Origin: Oscillospiraceae bacterium | Lineage (GTDB): Bacteria; Bacillota; Clostridia; Oscillospirales; Ruminococcaceae | Direction of reading: 5' to 3' | NCBI GenBank assembly: GCA_016296485.1 | Contig: JAEDJF010000074.1 | Span: 1 to 7,194 of the forward strand | Length of the DNA: 7,194 nt | In this document: positions 1 to 5,528 of the stretch, piece after piece | Position numbering within the stretch: the stretch's first letter is position 1 | Layout of the letters: each line of letters opens with the position of its first letter | Program-made: the position numbers and the translations under genes | Notes under the pieces: model-generated | The model's input: the letters and a program-made list of their open reading frames with translations, nothing else | Databases searched by the model: none | Told to the model about the DNA's origin: nothing

Positions 1-5
1 AAAGA

Positions 6-37
6 AGTGGATGTAACTGAAATCCGTTACATCCACT
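6..37 (-). terminator. Hairpin after tRNA-fMet, probable terminator
   Basis: A perfect 12-bp inverted repeat (6-17 with 26-37) encloses an 8-nt loop. It starts 5 nt past the 3' CCA of the minus-strand tRNA. Read on the minus strand, the stem is followed by TCTTT before the window ends, so the U tract is only partly visible. Position and stem strength suggest an intrinsic terminator for the tRNA transcript. The stem is only moderately GC-rich, so it could instead be a processing or stability hairpin. Confidence 0.6.
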
Positions 38-42
38 CGATA

Positions 43-119
<77 letters not shown>

Positions 120-143
120 ATATTTATTTTTGAGCGCTTTAAC

Positions 144-172
144 ATTATATCTCATCCAAATCCAAAATGCAA
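144..172 (-). promoter_or_regulatory. Sigma-A promoter of tRNA-fMet
   Basis: On the minus strand there is a -35 box TTGCAT (167-172), a 17-nt spacer and a perfect -10 box TATAAT (144-149). The expected start is near 137, about 18 nt before the mature 5' end of the tRNA at 119. The promoter fits in the short gap after the stop codon of the acetyltransferase gene (190). No terminator is visible between the two genes, so some read-through into the tRNA is also likely. Confidence 0.8.
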
Positions 173-189
173 GCATTATTTTAATATTT

Positions 190-618
190 TTATAAAATTT
201 TTTCCATCCATAGATGAGGGTGCCCCTCGTCATACACGATTTTGCCGTCTTTAAGCCGAAAACCGCACTTTTGATAAAACCCGGCGGCGCTTTCCTGGGA
301 GCAAAGGACGGCTTTCTTTCCGCCTTTTTCAACAGCTAAATCCTCGAGGGCGGAAACGATAACCGCGCCGAGGTGTTTTTTGCGGTATTCTTTAAGTACA
401 GCGATTCTTCCGAAAATATACGTTCCGGGTTCGGCAAGGTCGGGGAAAAGCCTTCCGGTGCCTACGGCATTGCCGTCAAAATAAACGGTGACATAGTCAC
501 AGGTGTTGTCTATATCGTCAAACTCGTTTTCATAGCCCTGTTCCTCGACGAAAACGGACTTTCTTATTTCGAAAGCGTCCTTCTGATTGTCCTTTGTTTT
601 AACGGTTACGGTCGGCAT
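190..618 (-). CDS. GNAT family N-acetyltransferase (ElaA/YjcF-like)
   Basis: A 142-residue single-domain acyl-CoA N-acyltransferase, predicted soluble and cytoplasmic. The N-terminal block IRKSVFVEEQG (18-28) followed by EFDDID (32-37) is typical of the small ElaA/YjcF-like branch. Residues 71-89 (RIAVLKEYRKKHLGA onward) form strand beta4 and the acetyl-CoA pyrophosphate loop. Here the usual R-x-x-G-x-G/A appears as R-K-K-H-L-G, with His in place of the first Gly. FYQKCGF (114-120) is the usual beta6/alpha4 motif, and the C-terminal DEGHPHLWMEK is characteristic of this branch. The ATG start has a good site (GGAGG, 624-628) 5 nt upstream, and a clear promoter precedes it. The substrate cannot be told from sequence; small amines, peptides or protein N-termini are all possible. 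The gene stands alone and is divergent from nth. Confidence 0.88.
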   Translation of the reverse strand: MPTVTVKTKDNQKDAFEIRKSVFVEEQGYENEFDDIDNTCDYVTVYFDGNAVGTGRLFPDLAEPGTYIFGRIAVLKEYRKKHLGAVIVSALEDLAVEKGGKKAVLCSQESAAGFYQKCGFRLKDGKIVYDEGHPHLWMEKIL

Positions 619-644
619 TTTTTCCTCCGAAAGAATTTTTTAAT

Positions 645-673
645 ATTATATATCTTTCCTGCTTCTTAATCAA
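645..673 (-). promoter_or_regulatory. Sigma-A promoter of the GNAT gene
   Basis: On the minus strand, TTGATT (668-673), a 17-nt spacer and a perfect TATAAT (645-650). The expected start near 638 leaves a leader of about 20 nt that carries the ribosome binding site. It lies back to back with the nth promoter, with 9 bp between the two -35 boxes. Confidence 0.75.
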
Positions 674-682
674 CCGCAAAAC

Positions 683-711
683 TTGACAATAATCGAAAAA
701 TAGAATATTCT
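683..711 (+). promoter_or_regulatory. Sigma-A promoter of nth
   Basis: A perfect -35 TTGACA (683-688), a 17-nt spacer (689-705) and -10 TATTCT (706-711). The expected start near 718 gives a leader of about 24 nt before the TTG start at 742. The AT-rich stretch around it also serves the divergent gene. Confidence 0.75.
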
Positions 712-728
712 CAATATATATTTGTTTT

Positions 729-734
729 GGAGGA
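729..734 (+). promoter_or_regulatory. Ribosome binding site fixing the nth start
   Basis: GGAGGA lies 7 nt before the TTG at 742. The longer reading from the TTG at 727 would begin on top of this site and has no site of its own. The ATG at 735 is in another frame. TTG 742 is therefore the best start. Confidence 0.8.
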
Positions 735-741
735 ATGTCCT

Positions 742-1380
742 TTGGATAAAGCGGAACGCGCCGCGAAAGCGGTGGAACTTCTTAAAAAAGAATATCCCGG
801 AGCTGTTTGCTCCCTTACATACACAAAGCCCCACGAGCTTCTTATTGCTACGCGCCTTTCTGCGCAGTGCACCGACGCGAGGGTCAACCTTGTAACGCCC
901 GTGCTGTTCGGGAAATATCCGACGCTCGAGGCGCTTGCGGAAGCGGACGAACAGGATATAAGCGATATTATTCATTCCTGCGGCTTTTATAAAATGAAAG
1001 CCCATGACATCTCGCAGACCTGCAAAATCCTCGTGCGAGATTACGGCGGCGTAGTGCCGGACACAGTTGAGGAGCTCGTAAAGCTTCCGGGAGTGGGGAG
1101 AAAAACCGCTAACCTTGTGGTCGGCGATATTTATAAAAAGCCGGCGGTCGTCTGCGACACGCACTGCATAAGGATAACGAATCTCCTCGGTCTTACTACA
1201 ACGAAGGATCCGGCAAAATGCGAAACGGAGCTTCGGGCAATCCTTGACCCAAAGGAGTCCAACGATTTCTGCCACAGGACTGTGCTCCACGGAAGAGCCG
1301 TCTGCGTCGCAAGAAGACCCCGGTGCTCGGAGTGCGTGCTCAAAGAAATCTGCGAATATGCTCAAAATTCCGGCGAGTAA
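742..1380 (+). CDS. nth: Endonuclease III, DNA glycosylase/AP lyase
   Basis: A 212-residue bifunctional base-excision repair enzyme that removes oxidised pyrimidines and cleaves the abasic site by beta-elimination. The helix-hairpin-helix LPGVGRKTANLVV (115-127) carries the catalytic lysine K121. D139 in VCDTHCIRI is the conserved catalytic aspartate of the HhH-GPD superfamily. A C-terminal [4Fe-4S] loop is complete: C188-x6-C195-x2-C198-x5-C204. The early block RLSAQCTDARVN (38-49) is the standard Nth signature. Length matches the bacterial family (about 210). TTG start, chosen on the ribosome binding site at 729-734. It is transcribed from its own promoter and is followed within 27 nt by the DUF1858 promoters. 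No terminator is seen between the two genes. Confidence 0.97.
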   Translation: MDKAERAAKAVELLKKEYPGAVCSLTYTKPHELLIATRLSAQCTDARVNLVTPVLFGKYPTLEALAEADEQDISDIIHSCGFYKMKAHDISQTCKILVRDYGGVVPDTVEELVKLPGVGRKTANLVVGDIYKKPAVVCDTHCIRITNLLGLTTTKDPAKCETELRAILDPKESNDFCHRTVLHGRAVCVARRPRCSECVLKEICEYAQNSGE

Positions 1381-1406
1381 AGAGCGGAAATTCTGTTCAC
1401 AGAAAA

Positions 1407-1435
1407 TTGACATTAGGGCATATTGAAAATATAAT
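1407..1435 (+). promoter_or_regulatory. Consensus sigma-A promoter P1 of DUF1858 gene
   Basis: Perfect TTGACA (1407-1412), a spacer of exactly 17 nt, and perfect TATAAT (1430-1435). The expected start is near 1442, giving a leader of about 47 nt. It begins 27 nt after the nth stop codon. It is probably the main promoter for the DUF1858 gene and perhaps for trmK-nif3-rqcH, because no other promoter is visible before trmK. Confidence 0.85.
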
Positions 1436-1451
1436 AATTGTGCATTATAAT
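1423..1451 (+). promoter_or_regulatory. Second overlapping promoter P2 of DUF1858 gene
   Basis: TTGAAA (1423-1428), a 17-nt spacer, and perfect TATAAT (1446-1451). It is shifted 16 bp downstream of P1, so the P2 -35 box lies inside the P1 spacer and the P1 -10 box lies inside the P2 spacer. Polymerase could occupy only one of them at a time. Expected start near 1458. Confidence 0.65.
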
Positions 1452-1488
1452 ATTATCGTATCAAATTTAAGAAGGGAAACTGAAAATT

Positions 1489-1695
1489 ATGGCTAACGAA
1501 ATTACAAAAGATGCCCTTATCGGCGATATTCTCGATATGGACGAGGGAACGGCGAAATATTTCCTTGAAATGGGTATGCATTGCCTCGGCTGCCCGGCAT
1601 CAAGAGGCGAAAGCCTTGAGGAAGCCTGCGCCGTACACGGCGTCGACTGCGGTGAAATGGTCGAGAAAATCAACGCTTATCTTTCTGAGACATAA
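1489..1695 (+). CDS. DUF1858 small redox-disulfide domain protein
   Basis: A 68-residue protein made entirely of a DUF1858 domain, the 'hybrid-cluster-protein-associated redox disulfide' type. The signature is a helical N-terminus ITKDALIGDILD (5-16), then MGMHCLGCPAS (28-38) with the C32-x2-C35 pair, and a C-terminal helix ending INAYL. Two further cysteines (C47, C54) are present. The family is common in anaerobes and is thought to take part in thiol redox chemistry or metal/cluster handling, but no reaction is established. ATG start with an AAGGG site at 1472-1476, about 12 nt upstream, which is rather far. It is expressed from two strong overlapping promoters and followed by a hairpin, then trmK. 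There is no signal peptide. Confidence 0.9.
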   Translation: MANEITKDALIGDILDMDEGTAKYFLEMGMHCLGCPASRGESLEEACAVHGVDCGEMVEKINAYLSET

Positions 1696-1700
1696 TTAAA

Positions 1701-1740
1701 AAGCCGGCAGCTATGATGTTTTCATAGCTGCCTTCGGTTT
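1701..1740 (+). terminator. Hairpin between DUF1858 gene and trmK, possible weak terminator
   Basis: A perfect 11-bp stem (1706-1716 with 1722-1732) with a 5-nt loop TGTTT. Five more pairs (1701-1705 with 1736-1740, one of them G-U) are possible across a 3-nt bulge. The stem is strong, but the tail reads CTTCGGTTTG and has no real U tract. It may be a leaky terminator that lowers expression of trmK-nif3-rqcH relative to the DUF1858 gene, or a processing/stability element. Confidence 0.5.
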
Positions 1741-1761
1741 GTATAAAGTGAGGAATTTGCT

Positions 1762-2454
1762 TTGGATAGACTTGACTCAAGGCTTGCCGCGGCGGCAAGA
1801 TTCGTAAGAGGAGGTACTGTTGCCGTCGACGTCGGAACGGACCATGGCTATCTTATCTGCCACCTTATAGAGAACGGAATCTGCCAGAGGGGTTTTGCCA
1901 CCGATATTAATCAGAAACCTCTTGAATCCGCCCGGGCGCTTATTGAGGAGCTCGGATACGGGGACGTTATTGAAACGGTCCTAACCGACGGACTTGAGGG
2001 GCTCCCCGAAAAATCCGCCGACGAAATACTTATATGTGGAATGGGCGGCGAGACCATATGCGGAATCCTCGAGCGCTGTTCCTGGATAAAAAGCGAGAAC
2101 GTGCACCTCGTGCTCCAGCCCATGACGAGGGCGGATATGCTCCGCCGATGGCTTTGTGAAAACGGCTGGCGAATCGACGAGGAAAAAGCGGTGGAGGTCG
2201 AGGGGCATCTTTATACCGTTATGAGCGTTTATTATTTCGGAGGTGGAGAAACTCCGGACGATATTTACTGCATCCTCGGGGAGCTTGCGGAAAACCCCGA
2301 CGAAGCGGCGATAAAATATATGCGGTGGCAATCGAGGATACAAAGAAGTATCGCCGACGGGCTTTTGCGCTCGGAAAGCGGTAGGGAAGCCGCCCTTCGC
2401 CATATAACTCTTGCTGATATGATTGACGAACAGGCTGACGAGCTGGAGGATTAA
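1762..2454 (+). CDS. trmK: tRNA (adenine22-N1)-methyltransferase TrmK
   Basis: A 230-residue class I SAM-dependent methyltransferase that makes m1A at position 22 in the D arm of tRNA (family of B. subtilis YqfN). The Rossmann SAM motif is AVDVGTDHGYL (21-31), with the acidic residue for the ribose around D48 in ATDIN (46-50). GMGGETI (93-99) and LQPM (118-121) are the family's signature motifs near the active site. The remaining C-terminal part (about 170-230) is helical and charged, as in the coiled-coil tail of known TrmK structures. TTG start with GAGGA 7 nt upstream (1750-1754). The stop codon is 1 nt before the ATG of the nif3-like gene, whose ribosome binding site lies inside the trmK end, so the two are translationally coupled. 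The trmK-nif3 pairing is also found in Bacillus (yqfN-yqfO). Confidence 0.95.
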   Translation: MDRLDSRLAAAARFVRGGTVAVDVGTDHGYLICHLIENGICQRGFATDINQKPLESARALIEELGYGDVIETVLTDGLEGLPEKSADEILICGMGGETICGILERCSWIKSENVHLVLQPMTRADMLRRWLCENGWRIDEEKAVEVEGHLYTVMSVYYFGGGETPDDIYCILGELAENPDEAAIKYMRWQSRIQRSIADGLLRSESGREAALRHITLADMIDEQADELED

Positions 2455-2455
2455 A

Positions 2456-3220
2456 ATGAGTAAGGTCAAAGATTTTTATAGTTTTATCGACAGCATCGCC
2501 CCTTTTGATACGCAGGAAAGCTGGGACAATTCCGGCTTTCTCGTGGGCGACGGAGAAAAAAAGGTAAGAAAGGTGCTTGTGGCACTTGACGTTACCGAGC
2601 CGGTGCTTAATGAAGCGAAAGAAAAGGACGCAGACCTTGTAATAAGCCACCACCCGGTAATTTTCGGGGCGCTGAAAGAGCTTCACCCGAAGAATATAGC
2701 TTTTCTTGCGGCGGAAAAGGGGATAGCGGTTATAAGCGCACACACCTGCCTTGATATTGCCGACGGCGGAGTGAACGACTGCCTTGCAAAGGCGCTGGGG
2801 CTTAAAAATGTGAGAAAATGCGGGGACGAGCTGGGGCTTTTAAGAATCGGCGAACTCGACGAAGAACTGTCCTGCCGCGATTTCGTTGAGCACGTCGGAG
2901 AGAAACTCGGCGTCGGCGGTATAAAATATACGCCCACCGAAAAGATGATTAAAAGCGTAGCGGTTTGCGGCGGAAGCGGAGCGGAGTTTTATACCGACGC
3001 CATTGCCGCCGGGGCGGACGCCTTTGTAACCGCAAATATTAAACATAATTTTTTTATTGATATAAGGCGGGCGGGTTTCTGCGTTCTTGACGCGGGGCAT
3101 TTTTGTACCGAAAACACGGTCATAGAGCCCCTTGCAAAGCGCCTTGCCGAAAACTTCGGCGATACAGAAATACTTGTTTCAGAGGTTTCGGAGGATCCGG
3201 CTCTTTACTGGTCGAAATAA
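2456..3220 (+). CDS. Nif3-like dinuclear metal-centre protein (DUF34)
   Basis: A 254-residue member of the NIF3/YbgI/YqfO family, a widespread protein with a two-metal centre and no settled biochemical role; GTP cyclohydrolase I-like annotations exist but are disputed. The motifs are ESWDNSG (21-27), SHHP (64-67), SAHTCLDIADGGVND (94-108) and DAGHFCTE (212-219). The expected metal ligands H65, H66, D100, H215 and E219 are all present. The length fits the short form (like E. coli YbgI) and lacks the PII-like insert that makes B. subtilis YqfO about 370 residues. Oddity: the usual TGD/TGE segment reads TANIKHN (192-198), losing the glycine and the acidic residue. ATG 2456 follows GGAGGA (2445-2450); an in-frame ATG at 2423 lies inside trmK without a site. 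Confidence 0.93.
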   Translation: MSKVKDFYSFIDSIAPFDTQESWDNSGFLVGDGEKKVRKVLVALDVTEPVLNEAKEKDADLVISHHPVIFGALKELHPKNIAFLAAEKGIAVISAHTCLDIADGGVNDCLAKALGLKNVRKCGDELGLLRIGELDEELSCRDFVEHVGEKLGVGGIKYTPTEKMIKSVAVCGGSGAEFYTDAIAAGADAFVTANIKHNFFIDIRRAGFCVLDAGHFCTENTVIEPLAKRLAENFGDTEILVSEVSEDPALYWSK

Positions 3221-3251
3221 TTAAAATTTTCTGGAAGAGAGGTGAGCAAAG

Positions 3252-5000
3252 TTGGCACTTGACGGAATAACTTTGAGCATGCTCAAAAATGAAATGGCGG
3301 AAAAGCTTATCGGCGCGCGCGTTGATAAAATACATCAGCCGTCAAAAGAGGAACTTATAATTTCGCTTCGCTGGAACGGCGGAAACGGAAAACTTCTCGT
3401 TTCGGCGTCGGCTTCTGCTCCGAGAATACATTTTACCGAAGCACAGGTGGACAACCCAAAAGCGCCGCCAATGTTCTGTATGCTGATGCGAAAGCATTTG
3501 AGCGGCGCGAAGCTCGTCGCAATGGAGCAGTTCGGGCTCGAAAGGCTTATTCATCTTTCGTTTGCTACCTATAACGAGCTCGGCGACCCGGTAATTTTGA
3601 AACTCGCCGTTGAGATAATGGGGCGGCACAGCAACATAATCCTCATAGGAAATGACGGGAAAATAATCGACGCTATAAAGCGCGTGACGGCGGATATGTC
3701 CAGCGTGCGCCAGGTGATGCCCGGAATGACCTATGTTTTCCCGCCGTCTCAAAACAAGATGAACACCCTTGACCTTGATTATATGGCTTTTATTGAAAGG
3801 CTTAAAAACGGTCGGGACGTGCCCCTTTCAAAGGCGCTTATGGAAACTCTTGACGGCGTTTCGCCGATTGTTTGCCGGGAGATTTCCGATTTGGCTACCG
3901 CTGGGCTTGACACTACCGCTCGGGAGCTTTCCAACGACGAGTGCGAAAAGCTTGTCGGCGCTGTTGAAAATCTCGCAGAAAAAGTAAAGAACGGCGACGG
4001 AAAGCCTTATGCTGTTATCGAGGAAAACGGACACCCGCTCGATTTTACCTTTATGGAAGTAAAACAGTACGGCGACTCGATGACGGTCAAAGAGGCGGAA
4101 TCCTTCAGCGTAATGCTCGATAAGTTCTATTCGGACCGCTCCGGCGCCGACCGAATGAAACAGCGCTCCGGCGACCTTTTCCGTTTCGTTGTAAACCTTG
4201 CGGACAGGCTTTCGAGAAAGCTCGATATTCAGCGCCAGGAGCTCGCCCGCTCCACCGAAAGGGACAGCCTTCGTGTAAAAGGCGAGCTTATTCACGCAAA
4301 TATCAGAATGATTGAAAAGGGAATGAGTTCCGTAATTCTTGAAAACTATTACGACAACAACAGCCCGATGGAAGTAAAGCTCGACCCGCGGCTTTCGCCC
4401 AATCAAAACGCCCAGCACTATTTCAGTGAGTACCGCAAAGCTGACACGGCGGAACGCATGCTCAAAAAGCTCATTGAAAAGGGCGAAGCGGAGCTTTCGT
4501 ATATTGAGTCCGTGTTCGACCTTCTTTCAAGGGCAAGGACTGACGACGAAATAGTTTCTATCCGCGACGAGCTTGTTTCACAGGGTTATCTCAAAAATCA
4601 CCGGCAAAAGAATCAGAAACCTATCAAAATAGCTCCGAAGGAGTATATTTCCACCGACGGCTTCAGAATCCTTTGCGGTCGCAACAACCTCCAAAACGAT
4701 AAGCTGACCTTTAAGGACAGCCGCAAGAACGACATCTGGTTCCATACGCAGAAAATTCACGGTTCGCATACCATAATAATTACCGAGGGAAGGGAAGTTC
4801 CGCCCAGCACTCTTGAACAGGCGGCGCTCATAGCTGCCTATAACTCAAAGGCGAGGGATTCCTCTCTTGTTCCGGTTGATTACACGGAGATTAAAAACGT
4901 GAAAAAGCCCTCCGGAGCGGCGCCGGGAAAGGTCATATATGAGCATTATAAAACGGCTTATGTAAGACCGGCGCAGTTTGAAAACTATTTTGAAAAATGA
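3252..5000 (+). CDS. rqcH: RqcH, NFACT-family ribosome quality control factor
   Basis: A 582-residue homologue of B. subtilis RqcH (YloA), also annotated as fibronectin-binding protein FbpA; relatives are eukaryotic NEMF and yeast Rqc2. It binds stalled large subunits with peptidyl-tRNA and brings in tRNA-Ala to add C-terminal Ala tails that mark the chain for degradation. Approximate domains: NFACT-N 1-165, with MALDG at the N-terminus, PPMFCMLMRKHL (72-83) and EIMGRHSNI (121-129); helix-hairpin-helix 170-235; long coiled-coil middle domain 265-440; NFACT-R 462-570, with FKDSRKNDIWFHTQ (487-500), GSH (504-506) and VDYTEIKNVKKPSGAAPG (542-559). Oddity: the key Asp-Arg pair of NFACT-N is Glu97-Arg98. 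TTG start with AGGTGA 6 nt upstream (3240-3245). It follows the nif3-like gene by 31 nt with no promoter, so it is probably the last gene of that operon. Confidence 0.96.
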   Translation: MALDGITLSMLKNEMAEKLIGARVDKIHQPSKEELIISLRWNGGNGKLLVSASASAPRIHFTEAQVDNPKAPPMFCMLMRKHLSGAKLVAMEQFGLERLIHLSFATYNELGDPVILKLAVEIMGRHSNIILIGNDGKIIDAIKRVTADMSSVRQVMPGMTYVFPPSQNKMNTLDLDYMAFIERLKNGRDVPLSKALMETLDGVSPIVCREISDLATAGLDTTARELSNDECEKLVGAVENLAEKVKNGDGKPYAVIEENGHPLDFTFMEVKQYGDSMTVKEAESFSVMLDKFYSDRSGADRMKQRSGDLFRFVVNLADRLSRKLDIQRQELARSTERDSLRVKGELIHANIRMIEKGMSSVILENYYDNNSPMEVKLDPRLSPNQNAQHYFSEYRKADTAERMLKKLIEKGEAELSYIESVFDLLSRARTDDEIVSIRDELVSQGYLKNHRQKNQKPIKIAPKEYISTDGFRILCGRNNLQNDKLTFKDSRKNDIWFHTQKIHGSHTIIITEGREVPPSTLEQAALIAAYNSKARDSSLVPVDYTEIKNVKKPSGAAPGKVIYEHYKTAYVRPAQFENYFEK

Positions 5001-5005
5001 CAGCA

Positions 5006-5035
5006 AAAAAGACCGCCTTAAAAGGCGGTCTTTTT
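5006..5035. terminator. Bidirectional intrinsic terminator between rqcH and the ybaK-like gene
   Basis: A GC-rich 8-bp stem GACCGCCT/AGGCGGTC (5011-5018 with 5023-5030) has a 4-nt loop and is flanked by A5 (5006-5010) and T5 (5031-5035). The U tract works on both strands. It begins 5 nt after the rqcH stop and ends 3 nt before the stop of the minus-strand gene, so one element serves both convergent transcripts. Confidence 0.93.
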
Positions 5036-5038
5036 ATA

Positions 5039-5515
5039 TCATTCGGCTTCTACGATTTTGCAAACGTCTATCCATTCAGCATATCCCGAAGTATCTTCGA
5101 GCTGTTTTATTGTCAGCTTGACTGCGCTGTTGTCGCTTCCGGCGGCTGGGTAAACAGTGTCGAAGCGTTTAAGAGATTCGTCAAGGTAAACCTTAACTCC
5201 GTCTTTAATTACGAAAGGGCAAACGCCGCCGGGGGCGTGACCTACGTATTCCTCAACCTCGCCGTAAGGAATCATTTTTGCTTTTTCGTGGAACTGTTGT
5301 TTGTATTTTGGGTTGTCTATTTTGGTATCGCCGGCGGTGACGATAAGAATCGGCTCGCCGCCAACAAGGAATGACATTGTTTTTGCTATTCTTGCGGGCT
5401 CAACGCCTACCGCTTCTGCGGCGAGCTCGACGGTTGCGCTTGAAACGTCGAAACGAAGCACGAGCTCCTCCATTCCGAGATTTTTAAAATAATCCTTTAC
5501 CGCATCAAAAGACAA
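5039..5515 (-). CDS. YbaK/EbsC-family aminoacyl-tRNA deacylase
   Basis: A 158-residue single-domain protein of the YbaK/ProX/EbsC fold, resembling the EbsC-type branch seen in Firmicutes such as B. subtilis YwhH. Members hydrolyse mischarged aminoacyl-tRNA in trans, for example Cys-tRNA-Pro or Ala-tRNA-Pro; the actual substrate here is not predictable. The conserved lysine is K45 in RIAKTMSF (42-49). DTKIDNPKYK (63-72), GHAPGGVCPF (92-101) and YLDESLKRFDTVYPAAGS (110-127) are the family's remaining signature blocks. It has a TTG start: no ATG lies near the expected N-terminus, and MSFDAVKDYFKNLGM matches the usual opening of the family. The ribosome binding site overlaps the stop codon of the upstream transporter gene, so the two are co-transcribed and probably coupled in translation. 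Confidence 0.92.
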   Translation of the reverse strand: MSFDAVKDYFKNLGMEELVLRFDVSSATVELAAEAVGVEPARIAKTMSFLVGGEPILIVTAGDTKIDNPKYKQQFHEKAKMIPYGEVEEYVGHAPGGVCPFVIKDGVKVYLDESLKRFDTVYPAAGSDNSAVKLTIKQLEDTSGYAEWIDVCKIVEAE

Positions 5516-5521
5516 GATTTA

Positions 5522-5528
5522 TCACTCC
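5522..5528 (-). promoter_or_regulatory. Ribosome binding site of the ybaK-like gene, overlapping the eamA-type stop
   Basis: On the minus strand GGAGTGA combines the Shine-Dalgarno GGAG (5525-5528) with the TGA stop of the transporter gene (5522-5524). The TTG start follows 9 nt after GGAG. Ribosomes ending the transporter would sit at the restart site, which favours coupling and supports the TTG start at 5515. Confidence 0.75.

Noticed and set aside
170..181. Short palindrome AATGCTTGCATT after the acetyltransferase gene
   Set aside because: It has only 5 bp with a 2-nt loop, and overlaps the tRNA -35 box. It is not a credible terminator.
727..741. Longer nth reading from TTG at 727
   Set aside because: It begins on top of the GGAGGA site at 729-734 and adds five residues not needed by the family; TTG 742 has correct spacing.
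1386..1407. Possible terminator after nth
   Set aside because: The TTCTG/CAGAA hairpin has only about 5 bp and no U tract. It is too weak to call.
670..1413. Long minus-strand open frame of 247 codons opposite nth
   Set aside because: Its peptide shows no recognisable family and it lies fully antisense to a well-supported gene, so it is a shadow frame.
1719..1747. Possible trmK promoter (TTTTCA, 17 nt, TATAAA)
   Set aside because: It would start transcripts at about 1754, inside or past the ribosome binding site, and the -35 box is poor and buried in the hairpin.
2423..2455. Nif3-like start at ATG 2423
   Set aside because: It lies inside trmK with no ribosome binding site. ATG 2456 follows GGAGGA and matches the family's N-terminus.
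3828..4418. Minus-strand open frame of 196 codons opposite rqcH
   Set aside because: It is antisense to the rqcH coiled-coil region, has no ribosome binding site of note and no family features.
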